A program made the translations under genes and the position numbers. A stretch of DNA of 64,000 nt from Platycnemis pennipes. Lineage: Eukaryota > Arthropoda > Insecta > Odonata > Platycnemididae. Location: the NCBI GenBank assembly GCA_933228895.1, contig OW121853.1:8066494-8130493 (forward strand), read 5' to 3'. The notes under the pieces were generated by a model. It searched no databases and had not been told where the DNA came from. It saw nothing but the letters and a program-made list of their open reading frames with translations. The stretch's first letter is position 1. Every line of letters starts with the position of its first letter. Below are positions 54,301 through 64,000 of the stretch, one piece after another.

Positions 54301-57300
54301 TGATAGGAATGATGATGTTCTTCTCAAAGTCCGTGGGTATCTCTCCTGTGGAATACATATTGCATATGGTTTTTACAAGTTAGTAAAAAACCAGTGGAAA
54401 ATCCGAGAAACATTCATTAATAGTATTTGCTGGGAAATAATAGATCATATAACACAAGTTAATAATTGAAACTATTTTTCATCTGAACTTTGCTCTACTG
54501 GAAATAAGCTAATCAAATCCCTGCCTATCTCCTGTCTGTGTATCCTCTTCTGTCTGTGGAAATACATGAATGTAGGTATATCCTCTACCAAAATAGTCAT
54601 CATCAAATACCCAGCTGACACGCATTGCCCACATACTGTAACCTTGTATTTGGGGGGAAAAATCCTTGCCTAGATCAACTGAGAATTCAGAACGCCTTGC
54701 CAAGAGGGTGAATCATCACCAAAATTCCCAATATGTTTTTGTGTATGGCATATGTAATACTGTATGGCATACATCTCCCTCTTAATAAGTTTTCCTGCTT
54801 AAGAAGTACCAAACCCTCTGACCATGGAAAAACTTCTGAACAAGGTTCTACTGTTGGTTACTCCTTTCTCTATTTTTACATTGCCTCTCTATTTATAATA
54901 AGCAAAAAAGGGAGTTCTTCCAGGTGCATGAGTTTCTTTGAATAGTATGCTCTGGCATTGATGATATTGATTCTGTTTTTAACAGTGCTTTGAAAGTACA
55001 GTTAAGCACACTTATATCAAACCTGTTTATAACAAAGTCTCTGTTATAATGAAGTAAAGGCTATTCCCTGTCAAAGAGAGGCTGGGAAAAACTGGTCCAC
55101 ATATAACAAAGTTCGGTTATTACGAAGTAAATATTTGGCCCCCTCAACTTCGTCATAAACGGGCTTGACTGTATAATAAAATATGCATGTAAAACATCTC
55201 AGCAAAAGTTCACTTGCAATCAATTTGTTGAATTCTTTTTCTTTGCCACTTATTTGTCCTGTCTCTCCAGAACCTTCTCCTTAATAATATTGATAATTTA
55301 TTAACCAAGAGTCTAATTTTACCATTGTATGGGTTGTTTTACTAATGCGAATATACAGTCAAAACATCCTTAACGGACACCTCCAAATAGTGGACACCCA
55401 ATAACAGAGGTGGCCAACAGACTGAAACATTTTTCCTTCAATTACCTCCAATAATGGACATACTCTATGAGCAATCCTGTAAATTCTCTTCCCATTGTCA
55501 ATTAATTAAAACTTTCGTGGTCCATATCTGAGTGATGTGGTTTTTTGGGGATTTCTCTGCGATGTCGTAGTTGTCCACTGACGTTTCCCCTCCGCTGCTG
55601 GAGGCCTCCCTCTAATGTCTTTTCTTCTCCTTCTGTCTCCTAATATATATCTTCTTTGTCTTTCTTCACAGCACTTTCATATTCCTCCATTGTTTCCAAT
55701 TATCTTTCTGTGGTTCTATGATCTAGTTTGATTTCAGCAATGTATGCCATAATGGATCTAGCAACTGTTTTGCTAGTTGATTTTGTGACTTAACAGGAAT
55801 AAAATATTTAATTATAATTAATATTAATCTGTTGTTAATTGGATGACAAGTATCAAAACTTTTACCAATGAGCTGAAATTTAAGGTTATAAAATAGTAAT
55901 TGCACTGTCTTTAGACATTGTATAAATATTGCTTACCCCTACACTGTGTGTCCAATGGAAACCATTCCTTCGTAATGTCTTTGTACTCAACTTGCAGTGC
56001 GCGGGTGCCAGTGTACATCTATCCTTTGGTGCGCTTTGTGGATGAAGATGGAATCCCAGTGGCGGTGGGTGGGGGTGCCTCCCCCCTCTCTCGGGAATAC
56101 TTCCGCATGCTGGATGCCATCCAGAGGAGCGATTATTACACCTCAGACCCTTCCAAGGCTTGCTTGTTCATCACCTCCATCGACACACTCAACCAAAATC
56201 ATTTTCGAGCCAAAGAAGTCTCGCAGGCCCTTGCTTCTCTTCCGTTGTGAGTTTGGATTCCTCTCTTTTCTGTTAAGCACTGAACAGCATATACTCTGGC
56301 TCTGATATATATTTTGTCTTGCCTTTGCTCATTTTAAACCCCAGTTACTGATATTTTTTGTCATTGTCTGCCCTTATCAGTTATGGTGTTCCTAACCCAC
56401 ATCACAACAACTTATATGTCCCACTATTTTATGGTTGGAGTATTATAGCCTTCAAAGTTGCACTTTTGACTATATATGGTGGCCATGTTTGTGGTTATGT
56501 AGATTGTTTTTTCTAGATTTTTGTTAATAAGTGTTCTGTTAGAAGTTTTAATTTATTGTATAGAATAAGCTTATTTAGGTTTGGCCTATAGCTGTAATAA
56601 TTTTATTAGTGATGGACGGATCCAGGATTTTCTTCGGATCCGGAACCAGATCCTTGCCTTAGTTTCATATCTTTGTCTCAGTTTCGGATCCTTAATTTCA
56701 AATACTGGATTCTTAATTTCATTTCTTTTCTAATCCTAGTATTTCTACAAAAACAAGTAAATTTATTGTAGAAAAAAATCAACTTCGTATCATCTCTGTG
56801 GATCTCTGTGTGGTCAAGAGATTCCATCTATGGAATATCTGGGGATTCCATTTTTAAGATGAAGAAATTATTATAGAATAGATTAAACTGGTGAACTAGT
56901 AGTTTTGCAATGTCTTATTAGTAATAACTATCGATGGGACATTCGAATAGTCGAATCCTTAAATACCTCGAATAGTGTGCTATTTGCACTATTCGATATT
57001 CGAGGACACAAAAGTAATAATTTCACCATCTCGAATACATTACACAAATCGACAATGCTTTTTAAATTTGCAGGCATTGGTTGGGTTACATGTTGCAAAG
57101 CATTTGGGCTAGCAGATTTGGTTGGTACCAATTCATTAGTTAATATTTCAAACCAAACTTCATCTTTAAGTTAAGCATGAAAATATAAATCCATAATAAC
57201 TTCACGAGAATTATATGAAAAAGCAAATGATAAAACGCTCGTGAGATTGGCTGTTCCTTTTTTTGACTCCTTGTTGCATGACTACGCTTACGTTTTATAA

Positions 57301-60300
57301 ATTCAATTTTTGAAATAACTGTGCATTCTATATTTAATTTAAGTTTTGTGATTAACATACTAAATACTAATAATAATAAAATCTTCTACATGCTTATAAT
57401 AAAAAACAAAAGAATCACGGTGTTGCATGTGCGCAGGTTTGCCATGGTTTGTCAGTTGCGTAAGGAATGAAGAGAAGAAGTATATAAGCTGTCGTAAAAC
57501 TTACGTTCGTTTTTAATCTACCAATGATCAGTTAAACTTATAAAGTTATACTGACCAGCGAAGTGTGGCAACATTTTCTCATTCGTGAACTGGACGAGAA
57601 ATTAGCAGTTTACGTTTTTTGCAGTGCAAAGCTATCGCATGGTGCATTGCATACCACTTCAGGTTTAAAAACCATTTGAAAAGGCACAAATATGACATTA
57701 TGTAGCTGATTGACAAAGGCTACCCTGTGACCCATGTTGACAGCAATTCTGAAGTTATGTCATCTACTCAGTGCTCTTTGCCATTGTCGTCAGCAAGTGA
57801 AGCTGGTGAAGCAGCAACTCAGACAGGGAAAATTAAAAAAAACATCATCATCCTTCAAGATAGTTATCCTTGCTGAGTTTCATGGAAAATAAGGGGAAGT
57901 TCAAGCCAGGGGACAAGTGACAAGAAAAAATAATAAGGGTAATAGTTGAAAAGATATGCACTGACTGCCATCCATTTCAAGTTGTAAAAAATCCAGGGTT
58001 TAAGGCCCTTATTTTACATTTGGAACCAACCCTGCAGGCACGCTCATATTCGTTTATATAAACCTTGTATCAACGACAGGGAAAAGGTTGATGCGCTGGC
58101 GTTGATTATGAGTTGAGCTCAATGTTATGTATGCCGTTGAGTCTGGGTTGACTGTCATGAAAATCCTTTTCATATCGCCCGATTTGTGTGGTTTTGAGCG
58201 CTCAGTCTTTTGCTAAAAGTTGGTGTTAAGTTATTCGCATAGTGAAGATGTAATAAATGTATGTGTGTCAGCGTTATTACCAACATTTTTTTCTGAAATT
58301 GATTAAATTTCTCAGAATTAATGGATACATCAAATTGAACGGCATATATACCAATGCTTGCCTCTATAAAATATAAATATTCTCTACGCAATTTGTCATG
58401 TTGATTGCATGTTTCTTGAGTATGCGGAATTCAGGGCTAAAAGAACGATTAATTGTGTTCGGCCAATCATTCCCGAGGGATATTTATAATTCCGAGATTG
58501 GATCCAATTGGATACTCATATCGCGATATAGTATACGCGTATGCTATAGTAAATTCGTATACGATAAATAGCAATGTGAATGATGAACGTATTTACTCAT
58601 TAATTTACTAATTTATTTAAGCATCTCTTTGAGAAATTCGTATGCTTTTATAGTATTTATTGTCGAGGATACGGAGGACGGAAGTGAAACAAATTTTTAT
58701 TAGATAGTCGATCGTCTGCATATTCATAAAACCGCGCATTACACGAGCTGAATGCGTGTTGGAATATTATAAAATGCAAACGTCAGCATAGGAAAATGAA
58801 TCCTATAATATTATATACATTAATGCATTCGTTAAAGTGCGTTATTTATAAACTGCAATATAAATATTTACTTTTGGGTCCTTCGTTTCCATGGATGTCA
58901 AAGGTTTGCGGCAAGATTGTTGAGTCTATCAATAGGTCCATATTATGGTCATTGATCTTTATCTTAACTAAAAGATGACAACTAATTATTTTAAAATAGC
59001 TGAGAACATTTGTGGAAAAACGCGTGCCGTTTGGAGTGGACATTGAAGACGCATTCATGAAGTACTTGGATATTGATCAATATCCAAGTTTAAATGGTCT
59101 TCGAAGACCATTTAAAGAGTCTTTAACCCTTTAAACTTATTGCTTTCTTGTTTCCGGCATTGACGGAAGAGAATTTGTGTATACCTCTTCATGCCGAATT
59201 CAAACTTCTTCGGGAAGATTGAAGGTAAGTTCATGCATTTCCTCAGCTTCCCAATCTATATTTTTAGCAGAATAAGTAGCATGCATTTGGAGAAAAATTT
59301 GGCATATAATAGGAGTTGTAATAAAAACGACTAATGTACTAGTGCATGAGGGTTACGGGTGTTACTTAATTAGTTTCTCGGCATATATTACAGCTTCGTA
59401 AGAATCCCGAAAGGTAGTTATAAGCCATACAGCTGTGACAAGGACCCAACGGTGGAGGCTTCTACAAAGGGAGGCGCGGGAACATGTAATCGGCCGTAAT
59501 AACGTCGGAGAGGAGGATAGGAAGTATAATGAGCCAATACTGCCAGTCAAAAGAAGCTTGGGGGAATGGTTCCGTGTTTCAAAATCAAGGACTGCTGAAG
59601 GGAAAAGACGGAAAAGTGGCAACATGAACCAATTGAGGAAGATAACATAGAATACATAATTGATTTGTGATACTCCTTATTGCATAAATAAATGTATTAC
59701 ATTGAATAAGTGATTTATTTCATGGAGTTCCCTCTGAAATTCCCTTAGTCTGTATTTCTAATAAAATAAAAAAATTTAAAATACGGGTATTAAATTACAT
59801 ATTAGTAAGAAGTTATGCCGCCAGATAGAGCTACTGTCTGCAGTTGGTGGATCTTACTGCTTGGATCTGCCGGTAGATGACTCTGTTGCTCGTTTAGATC
59901 AATGGTTTACATGAAATTGGTTAAATTTGATGCCATGATTTATATAGAGTTTATATGGAGTTTATATAAAGTTGATATCGACGGTTGTGCACGTTTCCCT
60001 GCTGTTGATGTGATTTTTACATGAACGATGTATCAACGGAGGATTATGTGCTTGCTGGGAAGGTACGTTATCCCCTCTTGAAAGCAAATCTCCACGGTAG
60101 TGATACCTGCTATGTACCAAGAATGGGGGTGTTTAATCTGAACCGAAATCGCAATTTTGTACACGAAATTGTTAGATGGAAACGAAAAAAGAAATTTTGT
60201 GAAAAAATTATTTTTCTAACCATAACCATTCACTAATAAATCAACAATTAAAATAAACAAAAGGTGACGACCACCGAAAAAGCTGCTGTGATAGCATTGA

Positions 60301-63300
60301 CGTCATTTTCCTCCCGTCCTTGACTGCTCGTATGGGGAGGGATTGGAGGGGGGTTCTCAGAAGGTCTGCTCGCACAGATGCTGTCGCAACTGCTCCTATT
60401 GGCAGAGTCAGCTGTGTCCCCCCCATTGCGATAAGGCAAAGTAGCTTCACGGGCTCAGTTGTGATTGGACGAAGTCGTTATACGTCAGAGGTTGCACCAC
60501 ACCCACTTTTCCAAAAGGGTTACAAACATCAGTTTTTCGCCGCTTATAACTCGGGAAATAATTGTCGGATGAGGAAACGAAAAAATATGGGTCTTTTTAT
60601 TTTAAAAACTCTTATCATATTCGGCAATAAAAAAAATATGGTATTGCATTCCAAGGTGAAAAATGTACTCGCTGTTGCGGAATATGTCTCTATCACCCCG
60701 GATTCATGGACATCTACCATCAACGATAACTACATGAGCTTGACAGTGCACTTTGTGTCATCAGATTTTCAGCAAAGGCAAAGCAAAGCAAGTACGTGTC
60801 TCAAAGTGGCTCCATTTTTGGAACTAAGCCATTCCGGTGAAAACCTTCGTAATTTTATGCATCAAGCTTTGGAAAATTGGGATCTAGTGGACAAAGTGTT
60901 CACTGTTGTGAGAGACGGTTATGAAGTGCCAATAAAAATTGTTCAAATTTATTTATTGGAGTGGTGATATTTTTACATTGATTGAATTATTTGATGGCTG
61001 TGCTCCAACCGATTTGTGACCAACTATAATAAGTGTGAATATAATGTCAAGAGCATTGTTCCTTGATTGGAACCTTCAGTACTTCAGAATTTTAATAAAT
61101 TCTGTTCAGCTTATTTTAAAATTTAGATTTTTTGTAAGTTTTGTAAATAGGTTCTCAGAAATAGTAGTTCTATGCTATTTTTTATTTGAATCATCATTTG
61201 TATTTAAAATTGGTGGAAAAACACCTATGTAGTATTCGATATTCAATTGCGATATTCGAAAAATATTAGATATTCAAACTCAATATTCAAATTCGAGAAA
61301 AAAGCTATTCGACCCATCTCTAATACTAATCTTTCAAAGGAAATTTGTGAATTTTATACTGATAAGGAGAGGTTGTGTATCTCGGATCTTGAATTGATAC
61401 GAGTCTTTTTTCATGCAACTCTAAGCAAAATAAAGAAATATATGTCTCGGCTTTTTTCTCCATTGGCCTGGGTTTGTGAGAAAGAAAGTAGATTGCCATG
61501 TGGGTAGCCTTCATTCTCCGAACTTGGGTAAGCCGACAATAGCAGAGTTGGGGTACTTACTGCAGGTAACGAAGTTGGATTCTTATCACCATTTAAAATT
61601 TTTCTTTCAACTGTTGAATAAGGTATCTTATCATCCTTAATTTCCAACCCTTGTACGAGGATACTCGCTTTTTTGTACTTTTATCGCTTAAACTAGATTT
61701 ACCAATGCATATCTCAAAACTACATCGTAAAGTTAATGTAACGTTTCCACAACTTTAATTCTGCAATAAAATATTTTTCCTATCATTTTCATTATCGATG
61801 AATTTTAATATTTTAATGTTTAATTTGTTGACTTATGATATGACATGAAATTTCTAATAATCTATTTTTCTTAAGTGCCTGCTTGCCTTACCCTAGGAAT
61901 ACAGCATGAACTGTATTCCTGGTCAGAGATCACACCAATACACAGTGGACTGAAATAAAGAAAAAACACATTTTTACTTTGTGAGTCGAAAAGTGTTTCT
62001 TTTTCCGTCCAGACTTTGAAACTTGACATGTTGATTCTCCATTAATTGGTGCATTTGGAAGTTAATCTCCAAAGGCATCACTTATCGCAAGCATGGTGTT
62101 GATGGAAGTTCTGGCCATTCTTAGTACAGTACAGAATCAAAGTCAGATGCAATTTTGTTCATGAGCTGCCTCCTTGATTGCCGAGTGACAAAAGAACTAC
62201 GGATGTGACTGTATTATAGCAATCTAGTTTGTTCTTGATTTGTATCTCTATGGAAAATCTCCAAAACCGTGTCCTTCATTTTGAAAATTGCAGTAAAATT
62301 CAGGTACCTACTTGCGTTTTAATTTAGGTAAAAAAATGAATAAATCCATGTATATCGTCAACTAGACATGGGAAGGGAACATTCATCTTCAATGAACCAA
62401 GGAGACCAAGGGTAGTGGCGAAGGAGGAAGAATAATACTTGTAAAAAAATTGAAAATTTAAAAGTAATGAGCATGGGAGATTTTGTCATCAGTTTTTGTA
62501 TGCTGCTCACTATGATTAACATAAATTTTTTTCATGTAGCTTCATTTGGAATTGTTATAAAAGTAGAGAGTGGTGAACTAAAAAAAATATTTACTCAGGT
62601 ATAGCTATGAAATGCTTTGACTGACGTTTGAAACTAAACGAATGTTTCGTTTCGATCTACTATAGAAAGGAAAATAGAAGGTCTGCATTTTGTTTGGTTA
62701 TGTTACAATGTGATGTGCACTATAGGGGGCTCCTGAAAAATACCAGGCCTATGAAAAAAAAATTCTCACCTCTTTTGAACAAATACGGGATTTATATGTC
62801 GGAAAAAAAAATTATTATGATTATTATTTTTGTTCAAATATTTACAGTCCACATATGTGTACAGTTGCTATTTTAAACATAGAAAAAATTTTGATGATCA
62901 ACATGAATAATAATTAAGCTCTTCCTCAAGTATAAATATTCTGAACATGAATGGAAAAATTGCAACATGGGCAAGAAGTAAATAAATGAAATATGGTTCC
63001 TTTGTGGATGCCATATTGATCTCTGAAAAACGAAAGCTAAAAGAGAGATTGTAGTGCATGAAATTAGTGCTGTCAGGGTGGAAAATTCAAAATGAGGTAC
63101 GTTCACAGATGGTTACATGAGTGCAATGTTCTGTTGGAGAAAGCTGCCCTTTAAGGGGGGACGTGTAACCGGTTGTCCTAATGGTTGGGCAAGGGGACCG
63201 AAGGGGATAAGGAAGGGCAGGAAGTATGCCAACGTTAGGAGCGCAATGAAATAAGAGATGGAGCTGATAAATGAGTGAAATGCTACGCTGGGCAGGGAAC

Positions 63301-63594
63301 ATTCATCAAAACATTCTCTCGCTGGTAGAAAACTACCCATCAAACAAAATGTTACAAATTGTCATGTTAGACTTTTTCCATTTGTAGCTGGAATAATGGC
63401 ACCAACCACATAATATTCAACATGGTCCCAGGATCACCACCAGAGTACTCTTCAGTCATCGAGTTGGATCTAGGGAATGCCATCGTAGCTGGGGCTGGAT
63501 TCTCCTCGTGGACATATCGTCCAGGATATGATGTCTCGATCCCAGTTCTCAGCCCTCTCACCGACAACTTGAAGGATGCCACTGCTTCCTCCAG
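50956..63594 (+). CDS. EXT2: EXT2 / sister of tout-velu, exons 1-3, gene continues past the window
   Basis: Exons 50956-51305, 55998-56246 and 63388-63594 join in phase to 268 codons plus two bases. Residues 1-27 are a basic cytosolic tail, about 28-50 one membrane segment (FFIVLLVFLVVWACIVAITH), then a stem and the family's Cys block (NCGHHNCFDVYRC, about residues 96-108). Exon 2 gives VPVYIYPLVRFVDEDG, REYFRMLDAIQRSDYYTSDP, KACLFITSIDTLNQN. Exon 3 gives NNGTNHIIFNMVPGSPPEYS and GAGFSSWTYRPGYDVSIPV. The last block fits EXT2 better than EXT1 or EXTL3. EXT2 is a Golgi type II glycosyltransferase-family protein that pairs with EXT1 to polymerise heparan sulfate chains. The window holds only the first third or so of the usual 700-720 residues. 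The first ATG pair (50956, 50959) was chosen because there is no in-frame ATG earlier in the open frame. Confidence 0.93.
51850..52620 (+). mobile_element. RTE-like LINE fragment in EXT2 intron 1, split by a MITE
   Basis: Sense-strand homolog of 597-1545: frames read DIASRIAQAKRAFYQKN, VRKHFIRT, then after the insert AAEKSRLEALKMLCYRRMM and MRYDGLMRTIVEGQVSGK, GRSRMRYIEQVVKGIKEK. Several shifts and stops. It ends TCTTAGGATTGCGATAAAC without the usual (ATG)n tail. Confidence 0.75.
52098..52236. mobile_element. 139-bp foldback MITE inside the LINE fragment
   Basis: Ends CCCGGAGAGCATAAA and (read inward) CCCTGAGAGCACAAAA are inverted repeats that continue for about 60 bp (TAAACCCAATT, ACATCTGGT). 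The surrounding LINE reading frame resumes after it (GAGGTAT, then GGACTATAATA), which locates the insertion to within a few bases. No clear target duplication. Confidence 0.75.
53005..54362 (-). mobile_element. RTE-like LINE, 5'-truncated copy in EXT2 intron 1, antisense
   Basis: Minus-strand frames in order: 54358-53990 (KKKRAETCEHFRTISLTTHA, EEFLDEDQFGFRRNKGTREV), 53970-53782 (VRQSCALSSVLFNVYIEKAI, then the YXDD-box region), and 53327-53088 (IKWIDRVINEKVLRRVGEK, GRPRMRYMEQVVKDVKERS). It is the same family as 597-1545 but longer and differently shifted. Its 3' end is next to a CATCATTGG word near 53003-53012, as expected. Confidence 0.85.
54999..55171. mobile_element. 173-bp Tigger-type MITE with TA target duplication
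   Basis: Ends CAGTTAAGCACACTTATATC and (read inward) CAGTCAAGCCCGTTTATGAC, TA outside both ends. It contains repeated ATAACAAAG and GAAGTAAA words. In EXT2 intron 1. Confidence 0.8.
55353..55480. mobile_element. Single Tigger-type end in EXT2 intron 1
   Basis: TACAGTCAAAACATCCTTAA followed by GGACACCTCC and GGACACCC is a typical Tigger terminus. No second end was found. Confidence 0.45.
55998..56246 (+). CDS. EXT2: EXT2 exon 2
   Basis: Acceptor CAACTTGCAG; from ARVPVYIYPLVR to SQALASLP; donor GTGAGT. Confidence 0.95.
58100..60123. other. Inserted DNA splitting the hAT transposase, origin unknown
   Basis: No transposon family or gene is recognised. It includes paired palindromes at 59064-59116 and an open frame at 59435-59650 (basic, TQRWRLLQREAREHVIGRN) without a known domain. 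Confidence 0.35.
59064..59116. repeat. Two abutting perfect palindromes (26 and 28 bp)
   Basis: 59064-59089 is centred on GATATTGATCAATATC and 59089-59116 on GGTCTTCGAAGACC; the two share one base. Neither has a loop or mismatch. Confidence 0.9.
60124..60643 (+). mobile_element. CRE-MITE copy E (EXT2 intron 2)
   Basis: Nearly full-length; left end TGGGGGTGTTTAATC, TGACGTCA at 60298-60305, inverted CCAAT box. The last ten bases of the right end are missing: the family's ATATGGTAAACG reads ATATGGTATTGC and passes straight into the hAT transposase frame. Confidence 0.8.
61906..63387. other. EXT2 intron 2, remainder
   Basis: No repeat copy or coding segment is recognised. A G-rich strip at about 63153-63220 stands out from the AT-rich background. 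Confidence 0.35.
63388..63594 (+). CDS. EXT2: EXT2 exon 3
   Basis: Acceptor CATTTGTAG; from WNNGTNHIIFNM to NLKDATASS; donor GTATAA. The downstream frame that runs on to 63946 is intron. Confidence 0.95.
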
Positions 63595-64000
63595 GTATAA
63601 TTTTTATTGCTTCAATGGGAAATGCTTATATTTTTTTCATGCTCTGAGCGTCACTCAAATTCACCATTCACAACCAAACTTTGTGGAAGCTGGTCATTTA
63701 AATGTGATATCTATGCATTGTGTACCCACTCTACCATATGGTCTTTGGACAAATAAAATTATTATGTATGGTAAAGAAGGGAAAATGGCAATTAAACATG
63801 AAAGTATGTGCCTGAATGTCACAATAATAAAGTTCTCACATAGCATTTGGCTTTATACTGGTGAGTACATCTTCACAATCTTGATAGGCTTTCCCTTAAA
63901 TTTCTTTGCGACTTCATCCCTTTTTCTTACCAAGGGAATTGTATAACTGATGGGTCACAGAATCCAATAAAATTTGAGGCATGAGGTGTTCATCTTCCAG
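63595..64000 (+). other. EXT2: EXT2 intron 3, start
   Basis: Follows the exon 3 donor. The frame that stays open to 63946 loses all similarity to EXT proteins at the donor, so it is intron read-through. Confidence 0.7.

Larger units (their letters stand above)
57560..60935 (+). pseudogene. hAT transposase (ZBED type), split and broken
   Basis: Part 1 (57560-58090): end of a BED zinc finger (HLKRHKYDI) and then, with shifts, ALTAIHFKL-like and IQGLRPLF-like sequence matching the segment before the DDE domain, up to CINDREKVDAL. Part 2 (60640-60935): SKVKNVLAVAEYVSITPDSW, TSTINDNYMSLTVHFVSSDF and GENLRNFMHQALENWDLVDK, the first catalytic segment of hAT transposases. The text between parts would join directly at about 58095 and 60643, so 2.5 kb was inserted into the gene. 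The remaining C-terminal DDE and dimerisation region is absent. Confidence 0.75.
56929..61322 (+). mobile_element. BED-type hAT element (4.4 kb) nested in hAT family-1
   Basis: Ends TATCGATGGGACATTCGAAT and (read inward) TAGAGATGGGTCGAATAGC; subterminal TTCGAATA repeats at both ends. The flanking octamers GTAATAAC and ATACTAAT agree at 5 of 8 positions. A transposase relic is split between 57560-58090 and 60640-60935. A further insertion, including a CRE-MITE, lies between them. Confidence 0.7.
56607..61905. mobile_element. hAT family-1 second copy, inverted, split by a BED-type hAT (EXT2 intron 2)
   Basis: 56607-56928 is the reverse complement of the right end of the PAF1-intron element (TAGTGATGGACGG, GGATCC-rich, TACTTGTTTTTGTAG-like, TCCATTTTTAAGATGAAG). 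61323-61905 continues it (GATAAGGAGAGGTTGTGTA, GACAATAGCAGAGTTGGGGT, TTACCCTAGGAATACAG). This copy lacks the Tigger insertion at the corresponding place, which gives the empty site. The left end is lost after about 61905. Confidence 0.7.

Noticed and set aside
59435..59650. 71-codon basic open frame
   Set aside because: No homology recognised and situated in unexplained inserted DNA; too short to support a gene.
1..64000. CRISPR array, prokaryotic defence system, rRNA or integrated virus
   Set aside because: No regularly spaced direct repeats, no cas-like, rRNA or viral structural genes; all reverse transcriptases seen are LINE type.

Overview
This is nuclear DNA from an animal, most likely an arthropod and probably an insect with a medium-to-large, repeat-rich genome. 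The reasons are metazoan genes cut by GT-AG introns, AT-rich intergenic DNA, and a dense mix of LINEs, hAT, Tigger/pogo, piggyBac and Harbinger-like elements. I cannot name the order or species from the sequence alone. No bacterial gene, CRISPR array, rRNA or complete tRNA gene is visible.

Three host genes can be supported. (1) On the minus strand at about 19.4-19.7 kb lies the last coding exon of a small single-pass membrane protein that ends in the residues HTEL. (2) On the plus strand, 21,601-43,078, lies a complete ten-exon PAF1 gene, a subunit of the RNA polymerase II-associated Paf1 complex. Its exons join in frame to 513 codons plus a stop. (3) On the plus strand from 50,956 to the window edge lie the first three coding exons of an EXT2 (sister of tout-velu) heparan sulfate co-polymerase gene. 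PAF1 and EXT2 are in the same orientation, about 7.9 kb apart. The minus-strand gene and PAF1 point away from each other across about 1.9 kb.

Layout: 0-17.5 kb is gene-free and holds two LINE families, a Harbinger-type element with a MADF remnant, two nearly full copies of a roughly 0.5-kb palindromic-ended repeat (called the CRE-MITE here) and several inverted repeats. 17.5-21.6 kb holds the minus-strand exon, its possible 3'UTR, a tRNA-derived SINE and the PAF1 upstream region. 21.6-43.1 kb is PAF1, with compact 5' introns and very large 3' introns. Intron 9 (9.6 kb) contains a three-deep nest: a Tigger element inside a hAT inside another hAT. 43.2-48.7 kb is an intergenic transposon cluster: a Tigger element containing a piggyBac element, then a second piggyBac relic containing a 224-bp hAT MITE with a perfect 8-bp target duplication. 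50.5-63.6 kb is EXT2. Its intron 2 holds another nest: a BED-type hAT inside the same hAT family seen in PAF1 intron 9, with a CRE-MITE at the point where the hAT transposase is split.

The main unexplained signals are two spacer-free palindromes of about 170 bp, each near 13-15 bp direct repeats; the CRE-MITE family, whose copies each carry a TGACGTCA site; and opposed CRE-MITE copies flanking PAF1 exons 7 and 8.
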